A stretch of DNA of 35,709 nt from an uncultured Bacteroidales bacterium (GCA_902776835.1 CACYRK010000031.1:1-35709), one strand, 5' to 3'; shown: positions 1-8,452, counted from the first letter of the stretch. Translations and numbers: made by a program. The notes: generated by a model from the letters alone, not told the origin.

Positions 1-87
1 AAAAACGAGACATGTTACGGAGAAAACAAAAAAATCACAGCATAACGAAAAAAAATCCGCGTTTTACTTGCACAGGAACATAGAATG

Positions 88-152
88 CCGTCCCCTTTTG
101 TTCATTTGGGGCTAAAAGTGAATAAAAAAACGTCCCCTTTTATTTGGGGACG
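88..152 (-). repeat. REP-like repeat, two degenerate units
   Basis: On the minus strand two units share the core AACAAAAGGGG(A)CGG or its shortened form AATAAAAGGGGACG. The second is followed by TTTTTTTATTCACTTTT. The same core recurs at 9158-9198 and 9244-9284 as AACAAAAGGGGTCGG. Cores of the type GGGGACGGTTCT are, to my knowledge, typical of dispersed REP-like palindromes in many bacteria. That these belong to one family is inferred from the shared core, and no transposase for them lies in the window. Confidence 0.6.
124..152 (-). terminator. Intrinsic terminator after the first acyltransferase gene
   Basis: Read on the minus strand, a perfect 7-bp stem CGTCCCC/GGGGACG (146-152 with 131-137) with an 8-base loop is followed by seven T. 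It lies 37 bases beyond the stop codon of the acyltransferase gene ending at 189. The terminator appears to be built from a REP-like repeat unit. Confidence 0.85.
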
Positions 153-188
153 AAATATCATAATACCGACCTGATGACCGATTTGAGT

Positions 189-1253
189 TTAATGGGTTTC
201 TTTCTCGAAGAGGCGGCCCTTGCCGAGCATCCAGGGAGCGTGATAGTGGATGAGCCAGGCAAAGGGCAGGATGGCCACCATCACGACCAGGGCGATGGCC
301 GGGCGCCACCAAAACATCTGGCTGATGGCCTCGTGGCCCCAGAAATGGATGATCACGTTGCGAATGAAGCCGATGAAATAGTTCTGCATGGCCAGGTACA
401 CGGTGCCGTTGACCACCACCAGTTCCACCACCATCTTGCGGCCCAGGCGTCCGGCGACCCACTTGCCGATGCACAGGTAGAGCGGGATAATCATTGCTCC
501 GGCCAGCACTTTCGCCATGCCGTAGGTCCACTCCTGATGTCCGGGCGTAGGCAGCGACAATGCCATGATCACCACCGAGGCGACGGCCAGCACGGTGAGC
601 AGCAGCCCCTGCTGCACGCTGGTGAAGCGCAGGCGCTCGATGGGTTGCTTCAGGCAGTTGCCCATGGCATAGAACGGCAGGTACTGGATGGCGTGGGTGA
701 AGTTCCAGAACGACATGTAGAGGTCGGTATCCACCAGCCAGGCCACAAACATGTAGCCTAACGATATCGCCAGGCACACCGGCAGCAGCCATCGTCGGCC
801 GATGAAGCGCTGCATCCAGTAGAAGAGCATCTGCATGGTGAACAGGCACGCGATGTACCAGAACGGGCCGCACACCTCGCGCGGGTAGCCCCACGCCCAC
901 TCCTGCAGCGGCACCCACCAGGCGATGGCGTGGCCGTCGGGCGCAGTGTGCGTGCCCTGGCAGAGCCACAACACGTAAAACAGGATGAAAAATGTAGTGT
1001 AGGGGACCAAAATCTGCTTGCTGCGGTGCTTCAGATAGGCACCGAAGGAGCGCCAACGGTCGCTATACAGAAAGCCCGACACCAGGAAGAACACCGGCAC
1101 ACGCAAGTTTAGCACCACCGCGTCGTCCACCAGGGGGACACGCGGCGGTGTGTGATACAGAATCACCAGGAAGATGCTCGCCAGACGCACGTAGTCGAGC
1201 CACGGCTGGCGCACCTTGCCGGTTATCGAGACATTTGCTTGCTGAGCCGACAT
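189..1253 (-). CDS. Acyltransferase family 3 membrane protein
   Basis: This 354-residue integral membrane protein has the acyltransferase-3 pattern: N-terminal WLDYVRLASIFLVILYHTPP with the conserved R and H in the first helix, then RVPVFFLVSGFLY, then about ten hydrophobic segments. Family members O-acetylate or succinylate sugars of surface polysaccharides, peptidoglycan or lipids. The substrate cannot be read here. The ATG at 1253 gives a normal family length and lies 13 bases after the upstream lipoprotein gene, so the two are probably co-transcribed, ending at the terminator at 124-152. A second, unlinked paralogue is at 3329-4366. Confidence 0.85.
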   Translation of the reverse strand: MSAQQANVSITGKVRQPWLDYVRLASIFLVILYHTPPRVPLVDDAVVLNLRVPVFFLVSGFLYSDRWRSFGAYLKHRSKQILVPYTTFFILFYVLWLCQGTHTAPDGHAIAWWVPLQEWAWGYPREVCGPFWYIACLFTMQMLFYWMQRFIGRRWLLPVCLAISLGYMFVAWLVDTDLYMSFWNFTHAIQYLPFYAMGNCLKQPIERLRFTSVQQGLLLTVLAVASVVIMALSLPTPGHQEWTYGMAKVLAGAMIIPLYLCIGKWVAGRLGRKMVVELVVVNGTVYLAMQNYFIGFIRNVIIHFWGHEAISQMFWWRPAIALVVMVAILPFAWLIHYHAPWMLGKGRLFEKETH

Positions 1254-1266
1254 GGCGTACCAGTGG

Positions 1267-1704
1267 TCACTGGTTGGCTGCTTCGGCGGCCTGAACCTCG
1301 GCCAACTTGTTCAGCGCTGCTTTATACTTCTCGCCGAGCACGGTTTTAAACTCCTCGGCCTTGGCCTTGCCGGGGCCGTTTTCGCCATAGTATTCAGAAG
1401 CGGCCTCAAAGAGTGCCACGAAGCGAGCGTCGTCGTCATCGGTCTTGGTGCCATTGAGCATCTTGGTCGACACCTCAATTTGCACCTTTACCACGTATTC
1501 GGCATCCTTGTTGACGTCGCCGGTAAACTGATAGTCGGATTTTACATCAGCCTTTTTAGAGTCCTTGCTGGCGGCCTTGTCGCCATCGTTTTGCTCCATG
1601 GCGGCGCGCTCGTTGGCTTTCTCCACGCGGTCGGCATCGGCATTGTTGCATGCTACCGTCGTCAGCAATGCGGCGGCGAGCAGTGCGATAAGTGTTTTCT
1701 TCAT
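1267..1704 (-). CDS. Small lipoprotein of unknown function
   Basis: A 145-residue protein with a lipoprotein signal peptide: MKK start, hydrophobic stretch, and lipobox TVAC with the lipidated cysteine at residue 19. The mature part is acidic and lysine-rich (low-complexity D/K/A segment at about 20-55), followed by a predicted alpha-helical region. No enzymatic motif is visible. It has its own vegetative-type promoter (1746-1776) and is the first gene of an apparent operon with the acyltransferase at 189-1253. The function is unknown. Confidence 0.8.
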   Translation of the reverse strand: MKKTLIALLAAALLTTVACNNADADRVEKANERAAMEQNDGDKAASKDSKKADVKSDYQFTGDVNKDAEYVVKVQIEVSTKMLNGTKTDDDDARFVALFEAASEYYGENGPGKAKAEEFKTVLGEKYKAALNKLAEVQAAEAANQ

Positions 1705-1745
1705 TTTATGCTATGATTTACGATGATATTTCTACTTATTGGCTG

Positions 1746-1776
1746 CAAAATTAATCCAAACGCAGAATACCGCCAA
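1746..1776 (-). promoter_or_regulatory. Bacteroidetes-type promoter of the lipoprotein gene
   Basis: On the minus strand TAATTTTG (1753-1746) fits TAnnTTTG, with TTGG at 1776-1773 as the -33 element and a 19-base spacer. It lies about 40 bases before the ATG at 1704. Confidence 0.65.
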
Positions 1777-1860
1777 GAAAAAACGCATTTTTCTCACCGC
1801 CAGCCACCAGCACCCCAGTCCCTCAAAACCTCGGTTTGGTGTAGAATCGCTCAAAATGGC

Positions 1861-3153
1861 TTACAGGCCGAAGGCACTGCGCAGCGTGTTCACCTCGTCG
1901 AGTTTCTCCCAGGTGAAGAGTTCCACCTCCATCTCGCGACGGCCCTCGTAGCGCGACTCGAACACCTTGGTCACGGTGCGCGGGTCACGGCCCATATGGC
2001 CGTAGGCCGCGGTCTCTTGGTAGATGGGGTAACGCAACTTCAGGCGCTGCTCGATGGCGGCCGGGCTGAGGTCGAACATCGCATGCAGTATCTCGGCTAT
2101 CTCAGCGTCGGTGTGGCGCACATGGCTGGTGCCGTAAGTATTCACGTAGAAGTTCACCGGCTTGGCCTCGCCGATGGCGTACGACACCTGCACGAGCATC
2201 TCGTCGGCAACGCCTGCCGCCACAGCATTCTTGGCGATGTGGCGAGCCGCGTAAGCCGCGCTGCGGTCGACCTTGCTGGGATCCTTGCCGCTGAAGGCGC
2301 CACCACCGTGTGCGCCACGGCCACCATAGGTGTCGACGATGATTTTGCGGCCCGTCAAGCCGGTGTCGCCGTGAGGTCCGCCGATGACAAATTTGCCCGT
2401 GGGGTTGACGTGCAGTATCAACTTGTCGTCGAAGAGCGCCTGCACTTGTGGGGGCAGACTGCTCACCACGCGCGGCAGCAGGATGTTGCGCACGTCGTCG
2501 GCAATGCGAGCATGCATGGCCTCGTCGGCAGCAGCCTGCGCGGCAGCGCTCTGGTCGGCGGGCTTGATAAACTCGTCGTGCTGGGTGCTCACCACGATGG
2601 TGTGGACACGCACCGGACGGTGTGTGGCACCGTCGTATTCCACCGTCACCTGGCTCTTGGCATCGGGACGCAAATACGACATCAGGCGGCTGTGGCGACG
2701 TATCTGAGCCAACTCGTACACCAGGCGGTGGGCCAACTCGAGGGTAAGCGGCATGAACGACGGTGTCTCATTGCACGCATAACCGAACATCATGCCCTGG
2801 TCGCCAGCGCCCTGCTCGGCGAGTTCGGCACGCTCCACGCCACGGTTGATGTCGTCGCTCTGCTCATGCAGCGCGCTGAACACGCCGCACGACTCGCCGT
2901 CGAATTTCAACTCACTGTTGTTGTAGCCAATCTTGGTGATTACGTCGCGAGCCGTGGTCATCAGGTCGACATAGGCTTCGCTTTTCACTTCGCCGGCAAT
3001 AACCACCTGGCCGGTGGTCACCAGCGTTTCACACGCCACCTTCGACGTCGGGTCGAAGGCGAGAAATTGGTCCAGGATGGCATCGCTAATCTGGTCGGCA
3101 ACCTTGTCGGGATGCCCTTCCGAGACCGATTCAGAAGTAAACAAGTAATTCAT
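1861..3153 (-). CDS. metK: S-adenosylmethionine synthetase
   Basis: Makes S-adenosylmethionine from ATP and methionine in the cytoplasm. The 430-residue protein begins with the diagnostic [20 protein letters not shown] (catalytic H14, D16, K17). It has [16 protein letters not shown] in the centre and the glycine-rich [19 protein letters not shown] loop in the C-terminal half. It is longer than the roughly 384-residue E. coli enzyme, in line with Bacteroidetes MetK as I know them. The ATG at 3153 places the start directly at the conserved N-terminus. It is a single-gene unit behind a vegetative promoter (3292-3323) and a leader with a SAM-II-type aptamer, so feedback by its product is expected. 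Confidence 0.97.
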   Translation of the reverse strand: MNYLFTSESVSEGHPDKVADQISDAILDQFLAFDPTSKVACETLVTTGQVVIAGEVKSEAYVDLMTTARDVITKIGYNNSELKFDGESCGVFSALHEQSDDINRGVERAELAEQGAGDQGMMFGYACNETPSFMPLTLELAHRLVYELAQIRRHSRLMSYLRPDAKSQVTVEYDGATHRPVRVHTIVVSTQHDEFIKPADQSAAAQAAADEAMHARIADDVRNILLPRVVSSLPPQVQALFDDKLILHVNPTGKFVIGGPHGDTGLTGRKIIVDTYGGRGAHGGGAFSGKDPSKVDRSAAYAARHIAKNAVAAGVADEMLVQVSYAIGEAKPVNFYVNTYGTSHVRHTDAEIAEILHAMFDLSPAAIEQRLKLRYPIYQETAAYGHMGRDPRTVTKVFESRYEGRREMEVELFTWEKLDEVNTLRSAFGL

Positions 3154-3182
3154 TTTTCCAATTATTTAAAAATTAAATGTGG

Positions 3183-3239
3183 AAAAATGCTAAAGAGAAA
3201 TCGTGATAATGTATTGATTATCGCAGTTTTAGCATTTTT
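3183..3239 (-). promoter_or_regulatory. Terminator-like hairpin in the metK leader
   Basis: A perfect 12-bp stem is formed by AAAAATGCTAAA (3183-3194) and TTTAGCATTTTT (3228-3239), with an inner 6-bp stem GATAAT/ATTATC (3205-3210 with 3217-3222). In the metK transcript its 5' arm is the conserved 3' segment (..GCUAAA..) of the SAM-II aptamer. Its 3' arm overlaps a 10-base segment (3179-3188) that can also pair with 3262-3271 in the aptamer's first stem. It therefore looks like the expression platform. Confidence 0.7.
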
Positions 3240-3275
3240 TAAAGTGGTTGCAAGCAGCCAAATTTTTCCACCATA
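3224..3275 (-). ncRNA. SAM-II (SAM-alpha) riboswitch aptamer of metK
   Basis: The minus-strand leader contains, in order, GGTGG, ATTTGG, GCTTGCAACCAC, TTTAAA and GCTAAAA. This is the arrangement of the SAM-II consensus: P1 GGUG/CCAC, the UUUG segment, CUUGCA, UUAAA and the conserved GCUAAA in the pseudoknot. It begins about 10 bases after the predicted transcription start and lies ahead of the SAM synthetase gene, the expected biological context. The call is by recalled consensus, not by a covariance search. Confidence 0.82.
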
Positions 3276-3291
3276 TTAAGTTTTTGCGCTG

Positions 3292-3323
3292 CAAAGGTAC
3301 TACGAAAGAATCAAATAACCAAA
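3292..3323 (-). promoter_or_regulatory. Promoter of metK
   Basis: Minus strand: TACCTTTG (3299-3292) fits TAnnTTTG, with TTTG at 3323-3320 and a 20-base spacer. The resulting leader of about 130 nt holds the SAM-II aptamer and the overlapping hairpin. Confidence 0.75.
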
Positions 3324-3328
3324 AAAAT

Positions 3329-4366
3329 TCACACACCCACGATATATTTGCTCCCAGGCAATTTCGAAATCAGGTGCACCACCAAGAAACTCACCGCGGC
3401 AACAACAACAGCCACCACCGGCACCATCACCGCCACATTAATCACACAATCGCGAAAAAACGGCCAAACGACAAACTTGCGCACCAAGATGTGAATCAGG
3501 TAAATGCCAAATGTGTGCTGGGCAAAGATGTAAAGCCAGCGGCACATGCGCGGCCCGTAGTGCAGATGCTTAAGAATCAAGAAATAGCACGTCCCAGCCA
3601 AGGCAAAGTGCAGTGTCGCACGGCTCGCTAAAACCGGGTAGGGCACGCCCAAGCGGCGCAGCCACAGCGGGGCGGTGATGGCCACAGCGAGCGTAACCAG
3701 CAACACCGCCAAGTGTTTTAGGCCGAAGTTGGGTATATTGACGTAGCGCCGCAGATAATAACCAAGTATGGCAAACCAGAGGTAACTGAAGAAATGGTAA
3801 AGGTAGCCCGACTCGGTGTTAACCATTACGTCGACAGCAGGAAACACATGGGCGAAGTAGCGCAGCACGAGCATCACGCCCCAAATGCCAAGGTACAACT
3901 CCAACTCGCGGCGTGAGCAACGCTCGAGCCACCAAGCCACCACGGGCGTCATTAGGTAGATGCCGAAGAGCACATATATAAACCAATATTGCCCCACCTG
4001 CGCACTTAAGGCGATTTGCGGTACGCGCCACCAAAACTCCGACCACCCCAACTCGCCACTAAACACCTTAATGAGAAGTTGCACTACCGACCAGATGACC
4101 ACTGGCACTCCTATTCGCAGGAGGCGGCGCTTGAAAAACGGCAACGCCGGCTTTGGGCGATAGAGCACCAGAGCACCTGAAATCATAAAAAACAGCACCG
4201 AGGCACCGCCAGTGGCAATGAACAAATAAGCATGGTTGGCCATCACACCGGTGCATGCCTTAAACACGTGTGGGTCGACGAGTGAATGCATCACCAGTAC
4301 ACACAGGCAGGCAAACGAGCGGATGGCATCAATCCAATAGAGTCTATCTTTTTCACTAACAGGCAT
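3329..4366 (-). CDS. Acyltransferase family 3 membrane protein (second copy)
   Basis: A 345-residue integral membrane protein with the acyltransferase-3 signature: YWIDAIRSFACLCVLVMHS at residues 10-28 (conserved R and H), GGASVLFFMISGALVLYR near residue 55, and roughly ten membrane segments. It likely transfers an acyl group to a cell-surface sugar or lipid, with the substrate unknown. It starts 18 bases after the GT-C-like gene (4385-5947) and is probably co-transcribed with it. The pair would fit surface-glycan assembly plus modification, which is an inference from context only. Confidence 0.82.
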   Translation of the reverse strand: MPVSEKDRLYWIDAIRSFACLCVLVMHSLVDPHVFKACTGVMANHAYLFIATGGASVLFFMISGALVLYRPKPALPFFKRRLLRIGVPVVIWSVVQLLIKVFSGELGWSEFWWRVPQIALSAQVGQYWFIYVLFGIYLMTPVVAWWLERCSRRELELYLGIWGVMLVLRYFAHVFPAVDVMVNTESGYLYHFFSYLWFAILGYYLRRYVNIPNFGLKHLAVLLVTLAVAITAPLWLRRLGVPYPVLASRATLHFALAGTCYFLILKHLHYGPRMCRWLYIFAQHTFGIYLIHILVRKFVVWPFFRDCVINVAVMVPVVAVVVAAVSFLVVHLISKLPGSKYIVGV

Positions 4367-4384
4367 AACGTTTCATTTTTAATG

Positions 4385-5947
4385 TTAAGGAAATAAGCGG
4401 CGCTTTGTGAGCACGTCGCGTGGTGTAACCTGGAGCGCAGCGGCACGCACCGTATCGAGAGGCACACGGCTGTAAAGCACGCGGCTGTAATGATTCACCC
4501 CAGCCGCAGTGGGACCATAATATTGATAACCATTTTGCTCCAAGAGCCGACGCGACTCATCATCAAGAGTTTGCACTATTATCACGTCGGCACGGCGCTG
4601 AAGTACCGCCTGCCGTTGGTCCTCGAGCATGTCGGGCGTGGGGGCCACCTGCTTACTCCAGTATTTGCATGCCGGCAGCCCGCCAGCAGGAATGCTGCTG
4701 CCACGGTCGTTACAATTAAGGTAAAGCACACGTGGCTGATCGTACTGAGCCATCAGCGCAGCATAGTAGTAATATACACGCTGCGTTGTGCCCTGGGCGA
4801 TAGTGAAAAATGCCGTTTTATTGCTACCCCACGCCATCAATGCTACCAACGCCACAGTGGCAGCAATGCGATACGGCCAGCGACTCAGTGCAACATTGAG
4901 ACGCCGAGCCGCCAATGCGACACCTGGCAATGCCAGAGGGGCAAGCGATTGAAGATAAAAGGGGGCCTTGAAATTGATGGCGATTACCAAGCCACTCCAT
5001 GCCAGTGCCACCAGCAAAGGCCAACACAACTGCCGCCTACTGCAAATGGCAATGACAACCGAAGTTACGATAGCGACAAGATAGACAACCACAGGTGTAC
5101 TAATTAGCAATCCGAGGCGGCGACCATCCATCATACTGTCCGACTGAAGGTTGTCGATGGTTTGGTACGTCTTCAGGAAATATTCGTTTACCATATCGTC
5201 GAGGCAACCTTGCGCGGCAAGCAAAACAACGATAGGCAACACCACTACAGCAGCGCCAACCGTAAGCCACGCCACGGAACGCCATGGCGAGTAGCCCAAT
5301 CGCTGGGGCAGCAACACCAAAAAATAGGGTACCGCCACCAGAAGCATCAGCGTCACACTGTACTTGATGAGCAACGTCGCTCCCAGGCACACACCAAGCG
5401 CCAGGGCGGCACGGCGGGCGAAAGAGGGCGAGGGTGTGTCGGCCGACGAGCCAGCAATTAGGAAGTAGACAACAGGCATTGTGGCAGCAAAGCAATAGTC
5501 CTCAGCGCGCGTCTCATCGTGAATCAACTTGGTAAGAAACAGAAAGGTCATCACTGCCATCACGAGAACAGCCGTAGCGCGATTTCCCGTCAACAGGTAT
5601 GCCCCTTTGTAGGTGTAAAAGAAGGTAATGCTATAGATTACCGTGCTCACCCAGTACACACCAGTAAAGTCACGTGGGCTAATAAGATACCCAACGCTAT
5701 AGATAAGCCAAAGCAACGGACCCTTGCTATCGGCAAAGTCGACGTAGGGGGTCAGTCCCACAGCCCACGCCTTGCCGCACATCATAAACCAGTTGGTGTC
5801 GTAATGTGCCCACAAATCAAATAAGTAAGAGTCCCACGAGCCCATCAACAGCACACATGCTGTAAAGGCCCACAAAGCAAGCCACAGCACAAATTGTGAG
5901 CCGTGCGGTGACTTTAAAATTCGCTCATATGTAGCGCTCAAACCCAT
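4385..5947 (-). CDS. GT-C-like polytopic membrane glycosyltransferase
   Basis: A 520-residue protein with about ten hydrophobic segments and a soluble C-terminal tail (about residues 390-520). After the first helix there is an extracytoplasmic loop with acidic residues (DTNWFMMCGKAWAVGLTPYV, then DFADSKGPLL). This matches the Y-x-D-x-x-D-x-KGP pattern seen in GT39/ArnT-like GT-C enzymes that use polyprenyl-phosphate sugars. The exact donor and acceptor are unknown. The frame is open to a TTG at 5971, but the ATG at 5947 is preferred: the -7 element TAACTTTG sits at 5976-5969, so a TTG start would lie inside the promoter. It heads a two-gene operon with the acyltransferase at 3329-4366. Confidence 0.75.
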   Translation of the reverse strand: MGLSATYERILKSPHGSQFVLWLALWAFTACVLLMGSWDSYLFDLWAHYDTNWFMMCGKAWAVGLTPYVDFADSKGPLLWLIYSVGYLISPRDFTGVYWVSTVIYSITFFYTYKGAYLLTGNRATAVLVMAVMTFLFLTKLIHDETRAEDYCFAATMPVVYFLIAGSSADTPSPSFARRAALALGVCLGATLLIKYSVTLMLLVAVPYFLVLLPQRLGYSPWRSVAWLTVGAAVVVLPIVVLLAAQGCLDDMVNEYFLKTYQTIDNLQSDSMMDGRRLGLLISTPVVVYLVAIVTSVVIAICSRRQLCWPLLVALAWSGLVIAINFKAPFYLQSLAPLALPGVALAARRLNVALSRWPYRIAATVALVALMAWGSNKTAFFTIAQGTTQRVYYYYAALMAQYDQPRVLYLNCNDRGSSIPAGGLPACKYWSKQVAPTPDMLEDQRQAVLQRRADVIIVQTLDDESRRLLEQNGYQYYGPTAAGVNHYSRVLYSRVPLDTVRAAALQVTPRDVLTKRRLFP

Positions 5948-5968
5948 TGCAATAATGCAGTAAAAATG

Positions 5969-5976
5969 CAAAGTTA
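5969..5976 (-). promoter_or_regulatory. Promoter -7 element of the GT-C gene
   Basis: TAACTTTG on the minus strand fits TAnnTTTG. No well-spaced TTTG was found for the -33 position. It is divergent from the plus-strand promoter at 6020-6027. It would give a leader of roughly 15 nt before the ATG at 5947. Confidence 0.6.
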
Positions 5977-6019
5977 CGATATTTTCTTGGCAAAAGTTTA
6001 TTTTCTCGGAGTGATTGTT

Positions 6020-6027
6020 TATTTTTG
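6020..6027 (+). promoter_or_regulatory. Promoter -7 element of the lipoprotein gene
   Basis: TATTTTTG fits TAnnTTTG, with a weak TTTA at 5997-6000 spaced by 19 bases. It lies 25 bases before the ATG at 6053. Confidence 0.6.
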
Positions 6028-6052
6028 CAGCAGATTTAAACTTTACAGTACT

Positions 6053-7204
6053 ATGAAAAAAGGATTTGCTTTGGCGATTGCCATGATGGGCCTGATGCTG
6101 GGCCTATGCTCGTGCGACAAGACGAACGACGAGATTCGGGAGTTCTTACAGCAATACTACGCCGCCGTGCAGGCCGGCAACAAGGAAGAGATGGCGAAAT
6201 TCTATCCGGCGGCGGCCGATGCCGACTCGGTGGCGTTTCAACTCAACATCGACTCGCTGAAAATTGAAAAACTCGAAGACGGAAACTTTTTCGTCAACAT
6301 CGCGCCGGGCGTTGACGCCACACTCGCCCACAGCGACGACGGCAAGATGGAAATCTTGAGCAGCCACGGCATGTTTGCCTACCCGGCTGGCCGACTCTAC
6401 TTTGCCAAGAAGACGGGGCAATACAAGCCTGAACTCAACGACGCGGCCAACGCGCTGCGCATGGGCGACGAGCGCTTTATGGCAAGCCTCTCGGAGAAAA
6501 TCTTCGGCGAGATAAAGAAAAACATAAAACTTTCGACGTCCTCATCGTCGACCATGTGGGATGGCTTTCCGGCAAACGAGTCGACGCTCACGGTGACCAA
6601 CAACAACGACTTCGAACTGCCTGGCGATGCCTATACGGCCTACGCTAAACTGTATGCCTGCATGTTCGACGAGTCGATGGGGTTCGGTTTGGCTAAGACG
6701 CGAGGATTCAGCGGCAAGCCCATCCCCGCGCATGGCAAGGTAAGTTATTACCTGGGCAAGCACGACTACGAATACGAGTACTGGGATGCCGGCAGCGTGA
6801 CCATCAACGCCTTGCCCGACGGCATGATTGCCAGCCTCTACACCCCCACGGGCAACGAGTATGACCAGTTTGTCGCCTTGCATGGCGAGCCAAAGGTGAT
6901 TAAGACCAATCTGTCGCTCGACATGAGGGGTCTGATGGGCAACTGCGGCACGCACATCACTTTCAGCGGCAAAAAAGGCGCGATGCAATACAACGCCAAC
7001 AGCACGTCGCTGGAGATGGCCTCCGATGCCCAGCAGCGCGTGCTGACGCTGATGAGTTACGACGAGCCTACGGGCAAACTCGTGCTGCAAGTGCGCCGCG
7101 GCAACACCGTCACCGGCAACCTCGACGGCACGCTGCACGACGGCACCTTCGAGGGCAAGTTCCGCAACGTCAACAGCAGCGCTTCCTCGTTCTCATTCAA
7201 ATAA
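6053..7204 (+). CDS. Lipoprotein of unknown function
   Basis: A 383-residue protein with a lipoprotein signal peptide (MKKGFALAIAMMGLMLGLCS, lipidated cysteine probably residue 21). An N-terminal helical segment (about 25-50) is followed by a stretch that may be a cystatin/NTF2-like fold. The central part is mixed. The C-terminal quarter is beta-rich, with VLQVRRGNTVTGNLDGTLHD and GTFEGKFRN resembling repeats of a beta-sheet ligand-binding domain. The frame is open further upstream to 5966, but the ATG at 6053 gives the signal peptide and lies behind a promoter element. No enzyme motif is visible. It is a single-gene unit ending at the hairpin at 7232-7284. Confidence 0.85.
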   Translation: MKKGFALAIAMMGLMLGLCSCDKTNDEIREFLQQYYAAVQAGNKEEMAKFYPAAADADSVAFQLNIDSLKIEKLEDGNFFVNIAPGVDATLAHSDDGKMEILSSHGMFAYPAGRLYFAKKTGQYKPELNDAANALRMGDERFMASLSEKIFGEIKKNIKLSTSSSSTMWDGFPANESTLTVTNNNDFELPGDAYTAYAKLYACMFDESMGFGLAKTRGFSGKPIPAHGKVSYYLGKHDYEYEYWDAGSVTINALPDGMIASLYTPTGNEYDQFVALHGEPKVIKTNLSLDMRGLMGNCGTHITFSGKKGAMQYNANSTSLEMASDAQQRVLTLMSYDEPTGKLVLQVRRGNTVTGNLDGTLHDGTFEGKFRNVNSSASSFSFK

Positions 7205-7231
7205 CCCCGCCACAGGGCTTCCCACATAACT

Positions 7232-7284
7232 ATTATAGCCACAACTGTTTCTATAAGTTCTATAGTTGCTGTTGTGGCTATAAT
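7232..7284. terminator. Hairpin between convergent genes
   Basis: A perfect 14-bp stem, ATTATAGCCACAAC/GTTGTGGCTATAAT, with a short inner stem CTATA/TATAG, lies between the convergent genes ending at 7204 and 7303. There is no long T-run, so efficiency is uncertain, but the position and symmetry suit a bidirectional terminator. Confidence 0.6.
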
Positions 7285-7302
7285 TGGTGTTGTGCGCAGG
7301 GG

Positions 7303-7875
7303 TCACAGTTGCGCAATGGTGTTATGCCATGTGGGGATGGTGGCGAGAGCGGCGCGGTGCAGGCGGTAAGTGCCGTCGGCGGGGCGCACCACACACAGGG
7401 CGCGCTCGAGCACGGGGGCCACGCCCGGCATGGCGCTGAAGAGCAGCAGGTGGTCGCCAGCATCGACGATGGCGGGGTTACAGGCTCCGCCACGCGTCAG
7501 CGCGTTGTGCTGAATAGAGGTGCGAGGGTCGTCGGCGCTGATAAATCGCGACACGCTGTGGCGCCATCCCGCCAGGCGCCACTCCACGGGCCTGACGCAC
7601 TGTGGCGGCACCATAGCGGTCACCACGCCCTGGTCGTCGGCCGTGAGCACCACATCGGCAATCACATTTTCCACAGGCACCCACTCAATGGGCGCGGTAG
7701 CGAGCAAGTTGGCATACCACTGCTGGATGTGCGTCAGCAGCCAGGCGTCTAGGTCGATGCCGTCGCCGCGCTCAATCGAGCAGCCTGGCACCACCGGCTC
7801 AAGGTGCATGACTTGCTTCCACAGAGCAAGCATCCCGCTCTCGGTCAGTGTAATAAAGTCATTGTCGTTACGCAT
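7303..7875 (-). CDS. Hypothetical protein, last gene of unknown operon
   Basis: A 190-residue soluble protein without signal peptide or membrane segment. It starts MRNDNDFITLTESGMLALWK and has a helical N-terminal half and a beta-rich second half (PVEWRLAGWRHSVSRFISAD; HLLLFSAMPGVAPVLERALC). I do not recognise the family. It follows the gene at 7878-8303 by two bases, so the two are translationally linked. Size and composition would fit a domesticated phage head- or tail-completion module, but no terminase, portal or capsid gene is present, so this is only a guess. Confidence 0.7.
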   Translation of the reverse strand: MRNDNDFITLTESGMLALWKQVMHLEPVVPGCSIERGDGIDLDAWLLTHIQQWYANLLATAPIEWVPVENVIADVVLTADDQGVVTAMVPPQCVRPVEWRLAGWRHSVSRFISADDPRTSIQHNALTRGGACNPAIVDAGDHLLLFSAMPGVAPVLERALCVVRPADGTYRLHRAALATIPTWHNTIAQL

Positions 7876-7877
7876 GG

Positions 7878-8303
7878 CTATTCAGGATTATTGGCGGCAA
7901 ACAGGCGCGCCAGGATCAACATTACTTGTGCGCGATGCTTAAGCCACGACGTGTGGTGGTAACTCACATCCTTGCCGTAGAAACTCGCCAGCGTGTATTG
8001 CGCCAGCGCCTCAGTGATGGCACTCTGCAGTGCTGGCTCCACGATGCCGTCGGGGTCAAGCCATTTGAGTGTAATGGTAAGATTACCACTTTCGATGTTC
8101 GGATTCCAATTCCAGAAGTCGACATATCCGCTCATTCGGGCACGCAGGTCGTTGACGCCCGTCTCGGTAAAGAGCGCGATGAGCCGTCGGTTGTCGGCCG
8201 TGAGTTGAAACACTTCGGGGGCATGTGCCGCGCGCCATGCGCTCTCGGCGCACACACGCTCAACGATTTTGTCGAGATCGACAGTTACAGTTGTGTTTGT
8301 CAT
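7878..8303 (-). CDS. Hypothetical protein, middle gene of unknown operon
   Basis: A 141-residue soluble, mostly helical protein (MTNTTVTVDLDKIVERVCAE at the start, then FWNWNPNIESGNLTITLKWL in the middle) with no signal peptide. Its family is not recognised. It sits between the heptamer repeat (8334-8445) and the gene at 7303-7875, with which it is almost contiguous. Co-occurrence of three small soluble unknown proteins in one transcript suggests a shared function. Confidence 0.7.
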   Translation of the reverse strand: MTNTTVTVDLDKIVERVCAESAWRAAHAPEVFQLTADNRRLIALFTETGVNDLRARMSGYVDFWNWNPNIESGNLTITLKWLDPDGIVEPALQSAITEALAQYTLASFYGKDVSYHHTSWLKHRAQVMLILARLFAANNPE

Positions 8304-8333
8304 GATAAATTTGAGATTTAGGTAAACAATATG

Positions 8334-8445
8334 TACAGATGACAGATAACAGATAACAGATTACAGATAACAGATGACAGATAACAGATGACAGATTACA
8401 GATAACAGATTACAGATAACAGATAACAGATGACAGATTACAGAT
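8334..8445. repeat. Sixteen tandem copies of a heptamer, DACAGAT
   Basis: The stretch is sixteen uninterrupted 7-base units of the form (A/G/T)ACAGAT. The first base varies in the order t,g,a,a,t,a,g,a,g,t,a,t,a,a,g,t, while the other six bases never change. It lies in the 149-base gap between the first and second genes of the minus-strand operon 8899-7303. Confidence 0.95.
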
Positions 8446-8452
8446 TTGTGCT

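Noticed and set aside
5966..6052. N-terminal extension of the lipoprotein gene from 5966
   Set aside because: It would destroy the signal peptide and overlap the promoter. The ATG at 6053 gives a clean lipobox.
8334..8445. CRISPR or coding repeat in the heptamer stretch
   Set aside because: The 7-base period has no spacers, and the open frame on the minus strand (a low-complexity S-V-I-C repeat) has no ribosome site or independent support.
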